Below are positions 25,210-34,339 of a stretch of DNA of 64,000 bases, one piece after another. Source of the DNA: Alphaproteobacteria bacterium (GTDB lineage: Bacteria; Pseudomonadota; Alphaproteobacteria; Micropepsales; Micropepsaceae); the NCBI GenBank assembly GCA_028871345.1, contig JAGWNK010000005.1, positions 1 through 64,000 of the forward strand. Reading direction: 5' to 3'. Both the position numbers and the translations under genes were made by a program. Numbering within the stretch: the stretch's first letter is position 1; every line of letters begins with the position of its first letter. The notes under the pieces were generated by a model. That model was given only the letters and a program-made list of their open reading frames with translations. It was not told where the DNA came from and searched no databases.

Positions 25210-26316
25210 TCAGACGATAGCGGTGGGCCAGCCGTCCTTCGACCAGACGAGCGGCGCGATCCGCAGATACGGTTCGCCCACGTGGTTCTTCTTTCTCTGT
25301 TCGTCGTTCATCTGGAACACGCCGTCGGGCTTGTAATAGGCGTGATAGACGATGTAGTCCCGCCCGTCCTTGTCGCGCAGGATGGCGCAGTGCCCCGGGC
25401 CGCGCCAATGCTCCTTCTCCTCCTGGTCGGCCTTCAGGATGACGGAGCCGTAGCCGTCGGTCAGCTTGCGCCCCTGCTTGTCGACATAGGGTCCCGTGAC
25501 CGAGCGCGACCGCCCCATCGCCGTGTAATAGGTGCTGAAGATCCCCTTGCAGCAATAGTCGTAAGAGGCGAAGAAATAGTACCAGCCGTTGCGCTCGAAG
25601 ATGTAGTTGGCCTCGATGGTGTCGAGACCGCCTTGCGGCGTCGGGCGCGCGGCAAGGTTGATCAGCTTGTGATCTCCTGGCACGGGCTTGCCGGTCCTGG
25701 GATCGAGCCTGAGCATCATGATGCCGCCCCAGAAGCTGCCGAAGGCCAGCCAGCGTTCGCCCTGCGGCGTGACGACATGGGTGGGGTCGATGCAGTTGTA
25801 GTTGTCGCCAGGCTTGGATTCGAAGACGAGCCCCTTGTCCTCCCATTTGTACTTGGGCGACTTGGGATCGAGCGTGGCGTTGGTGGCCAGCCCGATGATC
25901 GAGCGGTTCGAGCCGAAGCTCGACAGGGCGTAATAGAGACAGAAGCGGCCGTCGATGAACGACAGGTCCGGCGCCCAGATGCCGGGCGTCTCGGGGATCA
26001 TCTTCAGCGCCCAGTCCGGGATGGCGGGGAATGCGTTGCCGATCGACTGCCACGTTGCGAGGTCCTTGGACGTGCGCATCGGAATCTGGCCCTGGCGCTT
26101 CTGGTCCATGGTCGTGCAGCAGACGTAATAGGTGTCGCCGTCGCGAATGATGCAGGGATCGTGGACGGGCGTGATGTCGCCGTTCATGCGGTCGTTGATC
26201 GATTTGGGCGGCTGCGCCCAGGCGGCGACGGACGGCAGCGAGACGGCCGCGAGCCCGATGAGCGAGCCGTGCAGGGCGCCGCGGCGGCTGATGGCTTCTT
26301 CAAGGATCTTCTGCAT
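25210..26316 (-). CDS. GH43 endo-1,5-alpha-L-arabinanase (copy 1), exported
   Basis: A 368-residue enzyme closely similar to its downstream neighbour. It has VHDPCIIRDGDTYYVC near residue 50, YNCIDPTHVVTPQGERWLAF near residue 174 and LDTIEANYIFERNGWYYFFA near residue 232. A signal region with Arg-Arg (MQKILEEAISRRGALHGSLI) precedes AAWAQPP. It has a small insertion near the C-terminus (FQMNDEQRKKNHVGEPYLRI) that the other copy lacks. The ATG at 26314-26316 was preferred; one at 26326-26328 is four codons longer. It lies 129 bases after the TonB receptor gene on the same strand. Confidence 0.88.
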   Translation of the reverse strand: MQKILEEAISRRGALHGSLIGLAAVSLPSVAAWAQPPKSINDRMNGDITPVHDPCIIRDGDTYYVCCTTMDQKRQGQIPMRTSKDLATWQSIGNAFPAIPDWALKMIPETPGIWAPDLSFIDGRFCLYYALSSFGSNRSIIGLATNATLDPKSPKYKWEDKGLVFESKPGDNYNCIDPTHVVTPQGERWLAFGSFWGGIMMLRLDPRTGKPVPGDHKLINLAARPTPQGGLDTIEANYIFERNGWYYFFASYDYCCKGIFSTYYTAMGRSRSVTGPYVDKQGRKLTDGYGSVILKADQEEKEHWRGPGHCAILRDKDGRDYIVYHAYYKPDGVFQMNDEQRKKNHVGEPYLRIAPLVWSKDGWPTAIV

Positions 26317-26445
26317 CTTGGACCCCATTCCAGGGAAACGGGCGGCAGCAGATCCAAGCGATCCGCTGCCGTCCATCCGGAGAGAACTACGTCATGCTAA
26401 ACCACCGGGAGCGGTTGAAGGCAGCCGCCCCCGGATTCGTCAAAC

Positions 26446-29142
26446 TCACAACCGATAGCGCAGGCCCAGCGAGATCGTCTGGTCGAAGCGCCGCGTGTCG
26501 CGCGGATAGACCGCACACAATGCCCCGGCTCCAAAACAATCCTGGAAGTAGCTGTTCAGCAGGTTGGTGGCGTCGAGGGTGAAGGTCAGGCTGTCGGTGT
26601 ACCTGTAGCTGGCCGACAGATCGAGCCAGGGCTGGGCCTTGGCATAGATCGTTCCCGGATTCTGGCCGCCGCCGGGCGCCGGGCCTTCATTGAAGCCGGA
26701 ACGCCAGTTGTAGGCGGCGCGGAAGGAGAACGGTCCCTTCTCGTAGATGCCGACGACGTTGTAGGACCAGTGGGAGATGTTCTGGAAGGCGCCGCCGACA
26801 TAGGTGGCGTTGGTCTGCAGGCCCAGCCCGCTCCACAAGCCCGGCAGGAAGTCGAAGAACTGCGTATAGTCGGCCTCGAAACCGTCGATGTGGCCGGCCG
26901 GCGAGTTCGATGGACGGCTGATCTGGTAGACGATGCCGCCGATCGTCTCGGCCACCACCGAACCGCCGATGTAACCGTCGACGTCGCGATGGAAGTAGGT
27001 GCCGCTCAGCAGGTTCGACGGACCGAAGTAGTACTCCAGCGAAACGTCGATGTTGTTGGACTTCTCGGGCGTCAGGTCGGGATTGCCGCTCGAGCCGGAA
27101 CCCAGGAGCGTCGCCGTCGAAGCCGACAGGTTCAGACCCGGATTGAGCTGGGCGAAGGTCGGACGCGTCACCGTGCGGCTCAGCGCCAGGCGGAAGAACA
27201 GGTCATCCTGGAGCATGAAGCGCATGTTGAGGCTGGGCATCCAGTCCACCGTATCCTTCGAACTCGCCGTCGGCGTGTAGGTGAAGGAATAGGTGTTGGG
27301 CGGCGGCGTCGGATTGGTCTGGGTGATGACGAGCGTGTTGCCGCGCATGTCGGCCTGGGTGTCGACGACCCGCAGGCCGATATTGCCGTCGACCGGCGTG
27401 CCGCCCAGCATGAAGGCGTACTTCGCCATGAAGTAGCCGGCATAGCTCTGTTCGCGGTCGTCGAAGGAGTTCGACGGGTCCGCGGCTGGTGCCGCCGCCG
27501 GCTGTCCGAACAGCGTCCGCACCAGGCCGACATTCTTGACGAGCCAGTTGGGGTCGGCGTCCATCCACTTGGTGATGCCGAACTTGCCGTCGAACTGGCT
27601 GCCGCTGGTGATGTGGAACGAGCCGGGATAATCGGCGAGCGTCACGCCAGGCCCCGGATTGCCGTGATAGCCGCCGCAAGCCACCGAGGCGTCGCGGGCG
27701 AGCTGCTGGGCATAGAACGGGCTCGAAGGATCGGGGAAACTGTCGCAATCGAGGCCGCCCGCGTTGTCGGCGCGGTTCCGGGCGAACCGGTTCGCATAGC
27801 GGAAGCCGACGTCGAACGACCTGATCAGGCTGTCTGCGCCGACGTCGTAGTGCAGATCGGCGCGCCAGTCGACTTCGTTGCCCGTCTGCTTGGTCCACTG
27901 GTCGTACCACTGCCGCCAGACCATGTTGGCGGGGTCGGTGACCGAAGCCAGCGGCACGTTCATGTAGGGCGTGCCGGTGTTCTTGTAGTTGAAGTCCGCC
28001 ACATAAGCCGGAGGCGGGCCCGGGAAATAGTGCGTATCGAGAATGTAGCCGGTCTGCGCGAAGCGGCTGTCGGTGTAGTCGACTTCGGTGGAGAGCGTGA
28101 CGTTCTCGCCCGTCCAGGTGGCGCCGCTGGCCAACTGGTAAGTGTCGGTCTTGGCGCGGAAGGACTGATTGCTGGTCAGATCATACCAGCCGGCATTCAC
28201 GGTCTTCACTTCATTGGTGCCGGGGAACACGGTTGCGGTCGCGGGATCCGCGCCGATCCACGGCAGGCCGACGAAGAAGTCGACCGAGTTCGGGTTGCGG
28301 TAGCGCGTGTAGAACGCCTCGGCGAAGACTTCGACGTTCTGGTTCGGGCGCCACTGCATGGAAAAATCAAGAGCGCCGCGCTCGCGGGCCCCAGGAATGG
28401 ACTGGGCGCCTTCCGTCAGCGGAATCCACGACGGATTGGGGGCGCCCGGAATTCCGAACAGCGGGATCACCGAGATGTAGTTGTCGAGGATCTCTTCCTT
28501 GTAATGGTCCTTGGAATAGGACACGTCGAGCAGGACGCCGATCTCGCCGATGCCCGTCTGGAAGCGGTCGCTGATAAGGACGCTGGCCAAGGGATCGACA
28601 TGACCCGACAGGGAACTGTATGTGCCGCGCGCCGTGCCGGCGATCTCGAGTCCGTCGAAGTCGAAGGGGCGATGCAGGCGCACGTCGATCAAGCCGGCGA
28701 TGCCGCCTTCCAGATCCTCGGCCGTGGCGGATTTGTGGACGTCGACGCGCGCCAAAAGCTCGGCAGGGACGTCCTGCAAGGTCATGAAGCGGCCGGTGGA
28801 CGTGAAGATCTCGCGCCCGTTCATCAGGGTCGCGATGTCGGGCAGGCCGCGGATCAGGAGCTGGTTCGCCTCGGCGGCGTTGCGGCTGATCTGCACGCCC
28901 GTGACGTGCTGCAAGGCCTCGATGACGTTGTTGTCGGGCAGCTTGCCGATGTCTTCGGCCACGATCGAATCCATGATCTGGCCCGAATTCTTCTTCACCT
29001 CCTGCGCCGACTGCAAACTGGCGCGGACGCCGGTGACGACAACGGTTTCCATCGTCTGATCCGACTGCGCCAGCGCCGGGCCGGACGCCAAAATCAGCGC
29101 CACGACGGACGCCGAACCGCTAAGCGCCTTCAAGCATTTCAT
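26446..29142 (-). CDS. TonB-dependent outer-membrane receptor
   Basis: An 898-residue receptor. It has a signal peptide (MKCLKALSGSASVVALILAS...ALAQ), a TonB box (METVVVTGVRAS, residues about 31-42), then a plug domain (QIMDSIVAEDIGKLPDNNVI followed by EALQHVTGVQISR and the LIRGLPDIATLMNGRE loop). The 22-strand barrel ends in LGLRYRL. This type is typical of carbohydrate-active receptors in Caulobacter-like bacteria. AGGGAGGG lies before the ATG, and an arabinose-locus box lies about 70 bases upstream. It is the first gene of the minus-strand arabinan cluster and probably imports arabino-oligosaccharides across the outer membrane. Confidence 0.92.
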   Translation of the reverse strand: MKCLKALSGSASVVALILASGPALAQSDQTMETVVVTGVRASLQSAQEVKKNSGQIMDSIVAEDIGKLPDNNVIEALQHVTGVQISRNAAEANQLLIRGLPDIATLMNGREIFTSTGRFMTLQDVPAELLARVDVHKSATAEDLEGGIAGLIDVRLHRPFDFDGLEIAGTARGTYSSLSGHVDPLASVLISDRFQTGIGEIGVLLDVSYSKDHYKEEILDNYISVIPLFGIPGAPNPSWIPLTEGAQSIPGARERGALDFSMQWRPNQNVEVFAEAFYTRYRNPNSVDFFVGLPWIGADPATATVFPGTNEVKTVNAGWYDLTSNQSFRAKTDTYQLASGATWTGENVTLSTEVDYTDSRFAQTGYILDTHYFPGPPPAYVADFNYKNTGTPYMNVPLASVTDPANMVWRQWYDQWTKQTGNEVDWRADLHYDVGADSLIRSFDVGFRYANRFARNRADNAGGLDCDSFPDPSSPFYAQQLARDASVACGGYHGNPGPGVTLADYPGSFHITSGSQFDGKFGITKWMDADPNWLVKNVGLVRTLFGQPAAAPAADPSNSFDDREQSYAGYFMAKYAFMLGGTPVDGNIGLRVVDTQADMRGNTLVITQTNPTPPPNTYSFTYTPTASSKDTVDWMPSLNMRFMLQDDLFFRLALSRTVTRPTFAQLNPGLNLSASTATLLGSGSSGNPDLTPEKSNNIDVSLEYYFGPSNLLSGTYFHRDVDGYIGGSVVAETIGGIVYQISRPSNSPAGHIDGFEADYTQFFDFLPGLWSGLGLQTNATYVGGAFQNISHWSYNVVGIYEKGPFSFRAAYNWRSGFNEGPAPGGGQNPGTIYAKAQPWLDLSASYRYTDSLTFTLDATNLLNSYFQDCFGAGALCAVYPRDTRRFDQTISLGLRYRL

Positions 29143-29212
29143 GAAGTCCCTCCCTCGCATCATCCGTCGTGGCAACCCCTGCGCATCTCGGATGAGGTCA
29201 AATTATGTTGGT

Positions 29213-29230
29213 ATTACTCAGACAATTAAA
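29213..29230. promoter_or_regulatory. arabinose-locus box d (upstream of TonB receptor)
   Basis: ATTACTCAGACAATTAAA, whose reverse complement has the TTGTCTGA core, lies 71 bases before the receptor ATG. AT-rich flanks suggest it overlaps the promoter. Confidence 0.65.
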
Positions 29231-29331
29231 CTATTGAGATTCCGGCAAAGGTGCAAGTCATGCCTGATCTGCGTTGGAATTTGCCCAGACGGTGTGGCGT
29301 TTCGGCTGCGGTAAGCGATTTCTTAACAACG

Positions 29332-29349
29332 CACTACTCAGACAAGAAT
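29332..29349. promoter_or_regulatory. arabinose-locus box e (between receptor and gntR)
   Basis: Reverse complement ATTCTTGTCTGAGTAGTG. It lies 135 bases before the GntR start codon and may serve autoregulation of the regulator. Confidence 0.55.
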
Positions 29350-29483
29350 TTGCGACTCGGCAAAGCGCGCACCGCCGCGTCCGCGCGCCACAAAGAAGCG
29401 GTCAGGGTGTGTGGCTGAGGCGCATTGGCGTTGCGCAGGCGTATTCTGTAGTGTCCCCGACCGGTTGCGGCAGAGTCGATTCC

Positions 29484-30251
29484 ATGAACAAGACACCAGC
29501 GAGCCGTCGGCGCCAGCGCCCCGCCAGCAAGGCCCTTCGGCTGCACGGAACGATCGCCCAGGATCTCGGCATTGCCATCATGAGTGGCAGGTACCAGCCG
29601 GGCGACATTCTCGTCGGCGAAGTGGCGTCCAGCGAACGCCTCGCGGTGTCGCGCACCGCCTACCGCGAGGCCGTGCGAATCCTCGCGGCCAAGGGGCTGG
29701 TGGAATCCAAGCCCAAGATAGGCACCAAAGTGAGCCCGCGGGAGACCTGGCATCTTCTGGACCCCGACGTGCTGGCCTGGGCGTTCGCCGGCGAGCCGGA
29801 CCTCAAATTGCTCGAGAGCCTGTTCGAACTGCGCAACATCGTGGAATCGGCGGCAGCGGCGCTTGCCGCAACCCGGCGATCGACGGAGCATCTGGACGCC
29901 ATGCGCGACGGCATCGAGCGCATGAGCCGGTACACCCTGGCGACGGAAGCGGGGCGGCAGGGCGACCAGGCGTTCCATTCGGCGCTGCTGCAGGCCACCG
30001 ACAATCCCTACATCATGTCGCTGACCAGCGGCGTCAGCGCCGCCGTCGACACCACGACCATGTTCAAGCAGCGCGAACGGCCCCTGCCGCGCGATCCGGT
30101 TCCCGATCATCTGCGCGTGTTCCAGGCGATCGCCGACCGCGATCCGCAGCGGGCCGAAAAGGAAATGTCCAACCTGATCAAGCTGGCGCTGCAGGACACG
30201 CCGGTGCCGCGGCGCACCAAGCCCGCCACGGACAAGCGCAAGCGCGCCTGA
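29484..30251 (+). CDS. FadR-type GntR transcriptional regulator of the arabinose locus
   Basis: A 255-residue regulator. The N-terminal winged helix is typical GntR (AIMSGRYQPGDILVGEVASS, then RLAVSRTAYREAVRILAAKG, about residues 31-70). The C-terminal all-helical FCD effector domain has the family's metal/ligand histidine and acidic spots (LFELRNIVESAAAALAA, DQAFHSALLQATDNPYIMSL and PDHLRVFQAIADRDPQRAEK). Its position between the TonB receptor and araA, plus seven similar boxes in front of the surrounding genes, make it the likely repressor of arabinan and arabinose utilisation. The effector is probably L-arabinose or a phosphorylated intermediate, which is not proven. Confidence 0.85.
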   Translation: MNKTPASRRRQRPASKALRLHGTIAQDLGIAIMSGRYQPGDILVGEVASSERLAVSRTAYREAVRILAAKGLVESKPKIGTKVSPRETWHLLDPDVLAWAFAGEPDLKLLESLFELRNIVESAAAALAATRRSTEHLDAMRDGIERMSRYTLATEAGRQGDQAFHSALLQATDNPYIMSLTSGVSAAVDTTTMFKQRERPLPRDPVPDHLRVFQAIADRDPQRAEKEMSNLIKLALQDTPVPRRTKPATDKRKRA

Positions 30252-30322
30252 ACAGAAAGGGGCGGGCCCGTCGCGACGCCGGTTCCCGTCGCGGCGTTTC
30301 GCTGCGCTGCGGCAGGCTGCGG

Positions 30323-30340
30323 GCAATTGTCTGATTTTTG
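30323..30340. promoter_or_regulatory. arabinose-locus box f (upstream of araA)
   Basis: GCAATTGTCTGATTTTTG sits 58 bases before the araA ATG. Core TTGTCTGA is at 30327-30334. It would control the araA-araB-araD-transporter operon. Confidence 0.65.
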
Positions 30341-30397
30341 GCGTGCCTCGCCCGGCGCCCTGTGTTACGGTCGCGGCGGAAGAAAACAACAACGACA

Positions 30398-31909
30398 ATG
30401 CCCATGACCCCGCTGAAGAATTTCGAAGTCTGGTTCGTGACCGGCAGCCAGCACCTCTACGGACCCGAGACCCTCAAGCGCGTCGCCGCGGATTCGCAGG
30501 AGATCGCCAAAGGCCTCGGCGCCGCCCTGCCCGTGCAGGTGATCTTCAAGCCCGTGCTGGTATCGCCCGAATCCGTGAGCGAACTGGCGCAGGAGGCCAA
30601 CACGGCCAAATCCTGCATCGGCCTGGTCATCTGGTGCCACACCTTCTCGCCGTCGAAGATGTGGATCAACGGGCTGAAGCAGCTGCGCAAGCCGGTGGCC
30701 CATCTGCACACGCAGTACAATCGCGACATTCCGTGGTCGTCCATCGACATGGACTTCATGAATTTGAACCAGGCGGCGCACGGCGACCGCGAGCACGGCT
30801 TCATCTGGAGCCGGCTGCGCCTGAACCGCAAGGTGATCGTCGGCCACTGGCAGGAAGCTTCAGTCCAGAACAAGCTCGGCGCCTGGGCGCGCGCCGCGGC
30901 GGCCTGGAACGACTGGCAGGACGCCAGATTCGCCCGCTTCGGCGACAACATGCGCGAAGTCGCGGTCACCGAAGGCGACAAGGTCTCGGCCCAGTTCAAG
31001 TTCGGTTATGCGGTCAACGGCTACGGCGTGGGCGATCTCGTCGCCCGCATCAATGCGGTCTCGGACAAGGAGACCGACGCCCAGGTGCGGGAATACGAGG
31101 ACCTCTACGACGTGACGGGCGATCTGCGCCAGGGCGGCGGCCGCCACCGCTTCGTGCGCGAGCAGGCCCGCATCGAAACCGGCATGCGCGCCTTCCTCAA
31201 GGAAGGCGGCTTCAAGGGTTTCACCACGACCTTCGAGGACCTGCACGGGCTCGAGCAGCTGCCCGGTCTCGCCGTGCAGCGGCTGATGGCGGAAGGCTAC
31301 GGCTTCGGCGCCGAAGGCGACTGGAAGACCTGCGCGCTGTTGCGCGCCGTCAAGGTGATGACCCACGGACTGAAGGGCGGCGCCTCGTTCATGGAGGACT
31401 ACACCTACCACCTCGATCCGGCCGGCAAATGCGTGCTGGGCGCCCACATGCTGGAGGTCTGCCCCACCATCGCCGCCGGCAAGCCCAAGCTCGAGGTCCA
31501 TCCGCTCGGCATCGGCGGCAAGATGGATCCGGCGCGCCTGGTGTTCAACGCCGCCACCGGGCGGGCGCTCAACGCCACGCTGATCGACCTCGGCAACCGC
31601 TTCCGCATGCTGGTGAACGAGATCGAGGTCATCGCCCCGCCGCAGCCCATGCCGAAACTGCCGGTGGCGCAGGCCGTGTGGAAGCCGAAGCCGAGCTTCG
31701 AGGAATCCTGTGCGGCGTGGATCTACGCCGGCGGCGCCCATCACGCGGCGTTCAGCCAGGCGGCGACCAGCGAGATGATGGAAGACTTCGCCGCCATGGC
31801 CGACGTCGAATTCCTCCTCATCAACGACCAGACGAAGGTGGACGAGTTCCGCAAGGAGCTGCGCTTCAACGAAGTCTATTACGCATTGAATCGGGGCTGG
31901 GCCATCTGA
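30398..31909 (+). CDS. araA: L-arabinose isomerase
   Basis: The 503-residue enzyme converts L-arabinose to L-ribulose, the first step of the phosphorylative route. Its length matches E. coli AraA (500). Signatures are [20 protein letters not shown] at the N-terminus, [20 protein letters not shown] near residue 85, and the metal/catalytic Glu and His residues in [40 protein letters not shown] and [12 protein letters not shown]. No signal peptide, so cytosolic. First gene of an operon with araB, araD and transporters. Start at ATG 30398; an ATG two codons later is also possible. Confidence 0.95.
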   Translation: MPMTPLKNFEVWFVTGSQHLYGPETLKRVAADSQEIAKGLGAALPVQVIFKPVLVSPESVSELAQEANTAKSCIGLVIWCHTFSPSKMWINGLKQLRKPVAHLHTQYNRDIPWSSIDMDFMNLNQAAHGDREHGFIWSRLRLNRKVIVGHWQEASVQNKLGAWARAAAAWNDWQDARFARFGDNMREVAVTEGDKVSAQFKFGYAVNGYGVGDLVARINAVSDKETDAQVREYEDLYDVTGDLRQGGGRHRFVREQARIETGMRAFLKEGGFKGFTTTFEDLHGLEQLPGLAVQRLMAEGYGFGAEGDWKTCALLRAVKVMTHGLKGGASFMEDYTYHLDPAGKCVLGAHMLEVCPTIAAGKPKLEVHPLGIGGKMDPARLVFNAATGRALNATLIDLGNRFRMLVNEIEVIAPPQPMPKLPVAQAVWKPKPSFEESCAAWIYAGGAHHAAFSQAATSEMMEDFAAMADVEFLLINDQTKVDEFRKELRFNEVYYALNRGWAI

Positions 31910-31940
31910 GGCCCGGGCCGTCCAACCAGGCGGGTTCGCC

Positions 31941-33614
31941 ATGAGCCAATACACGATCGGTCTCGATTACGGGACCAATTCGGTCCGTGCGCTACTGGTC
32001 GATGCGGCCGACGGGCGCGAAGCGGCCGCCGCGATCTGGGGCTATGAGCACGGCCACCAGGGCGTCGTCTTGGGGCGCGATCCCAACCTCGCGCGCCAGC
32101 ATCCCGGCGACTACCTGAAAGGCGCGGAGATCACGATCCGCGAGGTTCTGGCGCAAGCCAAGAAGACGGTGCCCGGGTTCTCGCCGGACGACGTCAAGGG
32201 CATCGGCGTGGACACCACCGGCTCGACGCCGATGCCGGTCGATGCCGACGGCCTGCCGCTGGCCTTCGACGAGCGCTTCGCCGACAACCCCGCGGCGCTG
32301 GCCTGGCTGTGGAAGGACCATACCGGCTACGCCGAAGCGGGCGAGATCACGGCGCTGGCCAGGAAGATGCGCCCGCAATACCTCGCCAAATGCGGCGGCG
32401 TCTATTCGAGCGAATGGTTCTTCTCGAAGATCCTGCACTGCCTGCGCACGGCGCCGGACGTGTTCGCCGCCGCCTATACCTGGGTGGAACTCGCCGACTT
32501 CGTGCCGGGCGCGCTGTCGGGGACCTTGGCGCCGGGCAAGTTCACGGCGGGCATCTGCGCCGCCGGCCACAAGGCGATGTACAACGCGGCCTGGGGCGGC
32601 TACCCCGACGAAGAGTTTCTTTCGGCGCTCGATCCCAAGCTGGGCGGATTGCGCGAACGCCTGACCAAACGCGTGCGCTCCATCGACAGCCGGGCGGGAA
32701 CCCTGACCGAAGAATGGGCCGCCAAGACCGGATTGCCGGCCGGCGTGCCCGTGGCGGTCGGGGCCTTCGACGCGCATCTGGGCGCCATCGGCGCGGGCAT
32801 CGGCCCCGGCACCCTGGTCAAGATCATGGGCACTTCGACCTGCGACATCACCGTGAAGGGGAACACGGAAGCGCTGGCGGACGTTCCGGGCCTGTGCGGA
32901 ATTGTCGATGGCAGCGTGCTGCCCGGTTTCTTCGGCCTCGAAGCGGGCCAATCGGCGGTAGGAGACATCTTCAATTGGTTCGTCGACTACATCCGCCCCG
33001 GCGGCAAGGAACCTCTGTCGCACGAGCAGCTGCAGCGCGAGGCGGCGGCGCTGAAAGCCGGCGAGTCCGGCCTGGTGGCGCTCGACTGGAACAACGGCAA
33101 CCGCACCATCCTGGTGGACCAGCGCCTCACCGGCCTGCTCGTCGGCCAGACGCTCTACACCACGCCGGCCGAGATCTACCGCGCGCTGATCGAAGCCACG
33201 GCGTATGGGGCGCTCGCCATCATCAACCGCTTCGAGGAATACGGCGTCGAAATCGCCGAGATCGTCAACTGCGGCGGCATCGCGGAGAAGAGCCCGCTCA
33301 CCATGCAGATCTATGCCGACGTCACGGGACGGCCGATGAAGGTGTCGCGCTCCGCCCAGACGCCGGCCCTGGGCGCCGCCATCGCCGCGGCGGTGGCCGC
33401 CGGCGTGCACAAGAACTTTGCCGCGGCCCAGAAGGCGATGACGGGACTCAAGGCGCAGGTCTACGCGCCCGACGCGGAGGCCCATGCGGTGTACCGCAAT
33501 CTCTACGAGATCTACCGCACGCTGCACGACGCCTTCGGCACGCCCAGTTGGCAGGGCAACCTCTACGACGTGATGAAGCGGCTGATCGACATCCGCGCCC
33601 GCGTGCGCACATAG
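31941..33614 (+). CDS. araB: L-ribulokinase
   Basis: The 557-residue FGGY-family kinase phosphorylates L-ribulose to L-ribulose 5-phosphate with ATP. The N-terminal phosphate loop is IGLDYGTNSVRALLVD. The second domain contains KIMGTSTCDITVKG near residue 296 and the adenosine-binding ATAYGALAIINRFEEYGVEI with IVNCGGIAEKSPL near residue 446. The catalytic Asp is in VAVGAFDAHLGAIGAGI near residue 276. Length matches E. coli AraB (566). It starts 31 bases after araA. Confidence 0.95.
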   Translation: MSQYTIGLDYGTNSVRALLVDAADGREAAAAIWGYEHGHQGVVLGRDPNLARQHPGDYLKGAEITIREVLAQAKKTVPGFSPDDVKGIGVDTTGSTPMPVDADGLPLAFDERFADNPAALAWLWKDHTGYAEAGEITALARKMRPQYLAKCGGVYSSEWFFSKILHCLRTAPDVFAAAYTWVELADFVPGALSGTLAPGKFTAGICAAGHKAMYNAAWGGYPDEEFLSALDPKLGGLRERLTKRVRSIDSRAGTLTEEWAAKTGLPAGVPVAVGAFDAHLGAIGAGIGPGTLVKIMGTSTCDITVKGNTEALADVPGLCGIVDGSVLPGFFGLEAGQSAVGDIFNWFVDYIRPGGKEPLSHEQLQREAAALKAGESGLVALDWNNGNRTILVDQRLTGLLVGQTLYTTPAEIYRALIEATAYGALAIINRFEEYGVEIAEIVNCGGIAEKSPLTMQIYADVTGRPMKVSRSAQTPALGAAIAAAVAAGVHKNFAAAQKAMTGLKAQVYAPDAEAHAVYRNLYEIYRTLHDAFGTPSWQGNLYDVMKRLIDIRARVRT

Positions 33615-33622
33615 GACCCGCG

Positions 33623-34315
33623 ATGCTGGAAAAACTGAAGCAGCAGGTGTGGGAAGCGAACCTCGAGCTGGTGCGCGAGGGTCTCGTCATCCAGACCTTC
33701 GGCAACGTCTCGGGCATCGATCGCGACAAGGGCATCGTCGTCATCAAGCCTTCGGGCGTGGCCTATGACGCCATGAAGCCCGAGCACATGGTCTGCGTGA
33801 CGCTCGACAGCTGCGAGACGGTCGAGGGCGGTCTGCGCCCCAGTTCGGACACGGCGACCCATCTCGTGCTCTATCGCGCTTTCGCGGCCATCGGCGGCAT
33901 CACCCACACCCACAGCCTGCACGCCACGGCCTGGGCGCAGGCCAGGAAGAGCCTGCCGGCCCTCGGCACGACGCAAGCCGATACCTGGCACGGCGCGGTG
34001 CCCTGCACGCGGCTGATGCGCGACGGCGAGATCAAGGCCGACTACGAAGCCAACACCGGCCATGTCATCGTCGAGACCTTCGCCGACAGCGATCCGATGC
34101 ACCGCCCCGCGGTGCTGGTGGCGAGCCACGGCCCCTTCACCTGGGGCAGGGACGCCAAGGACGCCGTGCACAACGCCGTGATCCTGGAATACGTGGCGCG
34201 GCTGGCCAGCGAGACGCTGCGCATCGCGCCGGACACCGAGCCCATGCAGGCGACGCTGCTCGACAAGCACTTCCTGCGCAAGCACGGACCCAAGGCGTAT
34301 TACGGACAGAAATAA
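33623..34315 (+). CDS. araD: L-ribulose-5-phosphate 4-epimerase
   Basis: The 230-residue class II aldolase-fold zinc enzyme turns L-ribulose 5-phosphate into D-xylulose 5-phosphate, which enters the pentose phosphate pathway. Its length equals E. coli AraD. Substrate and zinc residues are seen in FGNVSGIDRD, KPSGVAYD, the His pair GGITHTHSLHATAWAQA near residue 95, and VLVASHGPFTWGRDA near residue 171. It begins eight bases after the araB stop. It completes the isomerase pathway. Confidence 0.94.
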   Translation: MLEKLKQQVWEANLELVREGLVIQTFGNVSGIDRDKGIVVIKPSGVAYDAMKPEHMVCVTLDSCETVEGGLRPSSDTATHLVLYRAFAAIGGITHTHSLHATAWAQARKSLPALGTTQADTWHGAVPCTRLMRDGEIKADYEANTGHVIVETFADSDPMHRPAVLVASHGPFTWGRDAKDAVHNAVILEYVARLASETLRIAPDTEPMQATLLDKHFLRKHGPKAYYGQK

Positions 34316-34339
34316 GGCAACGACCAGGAAACCCGACGT

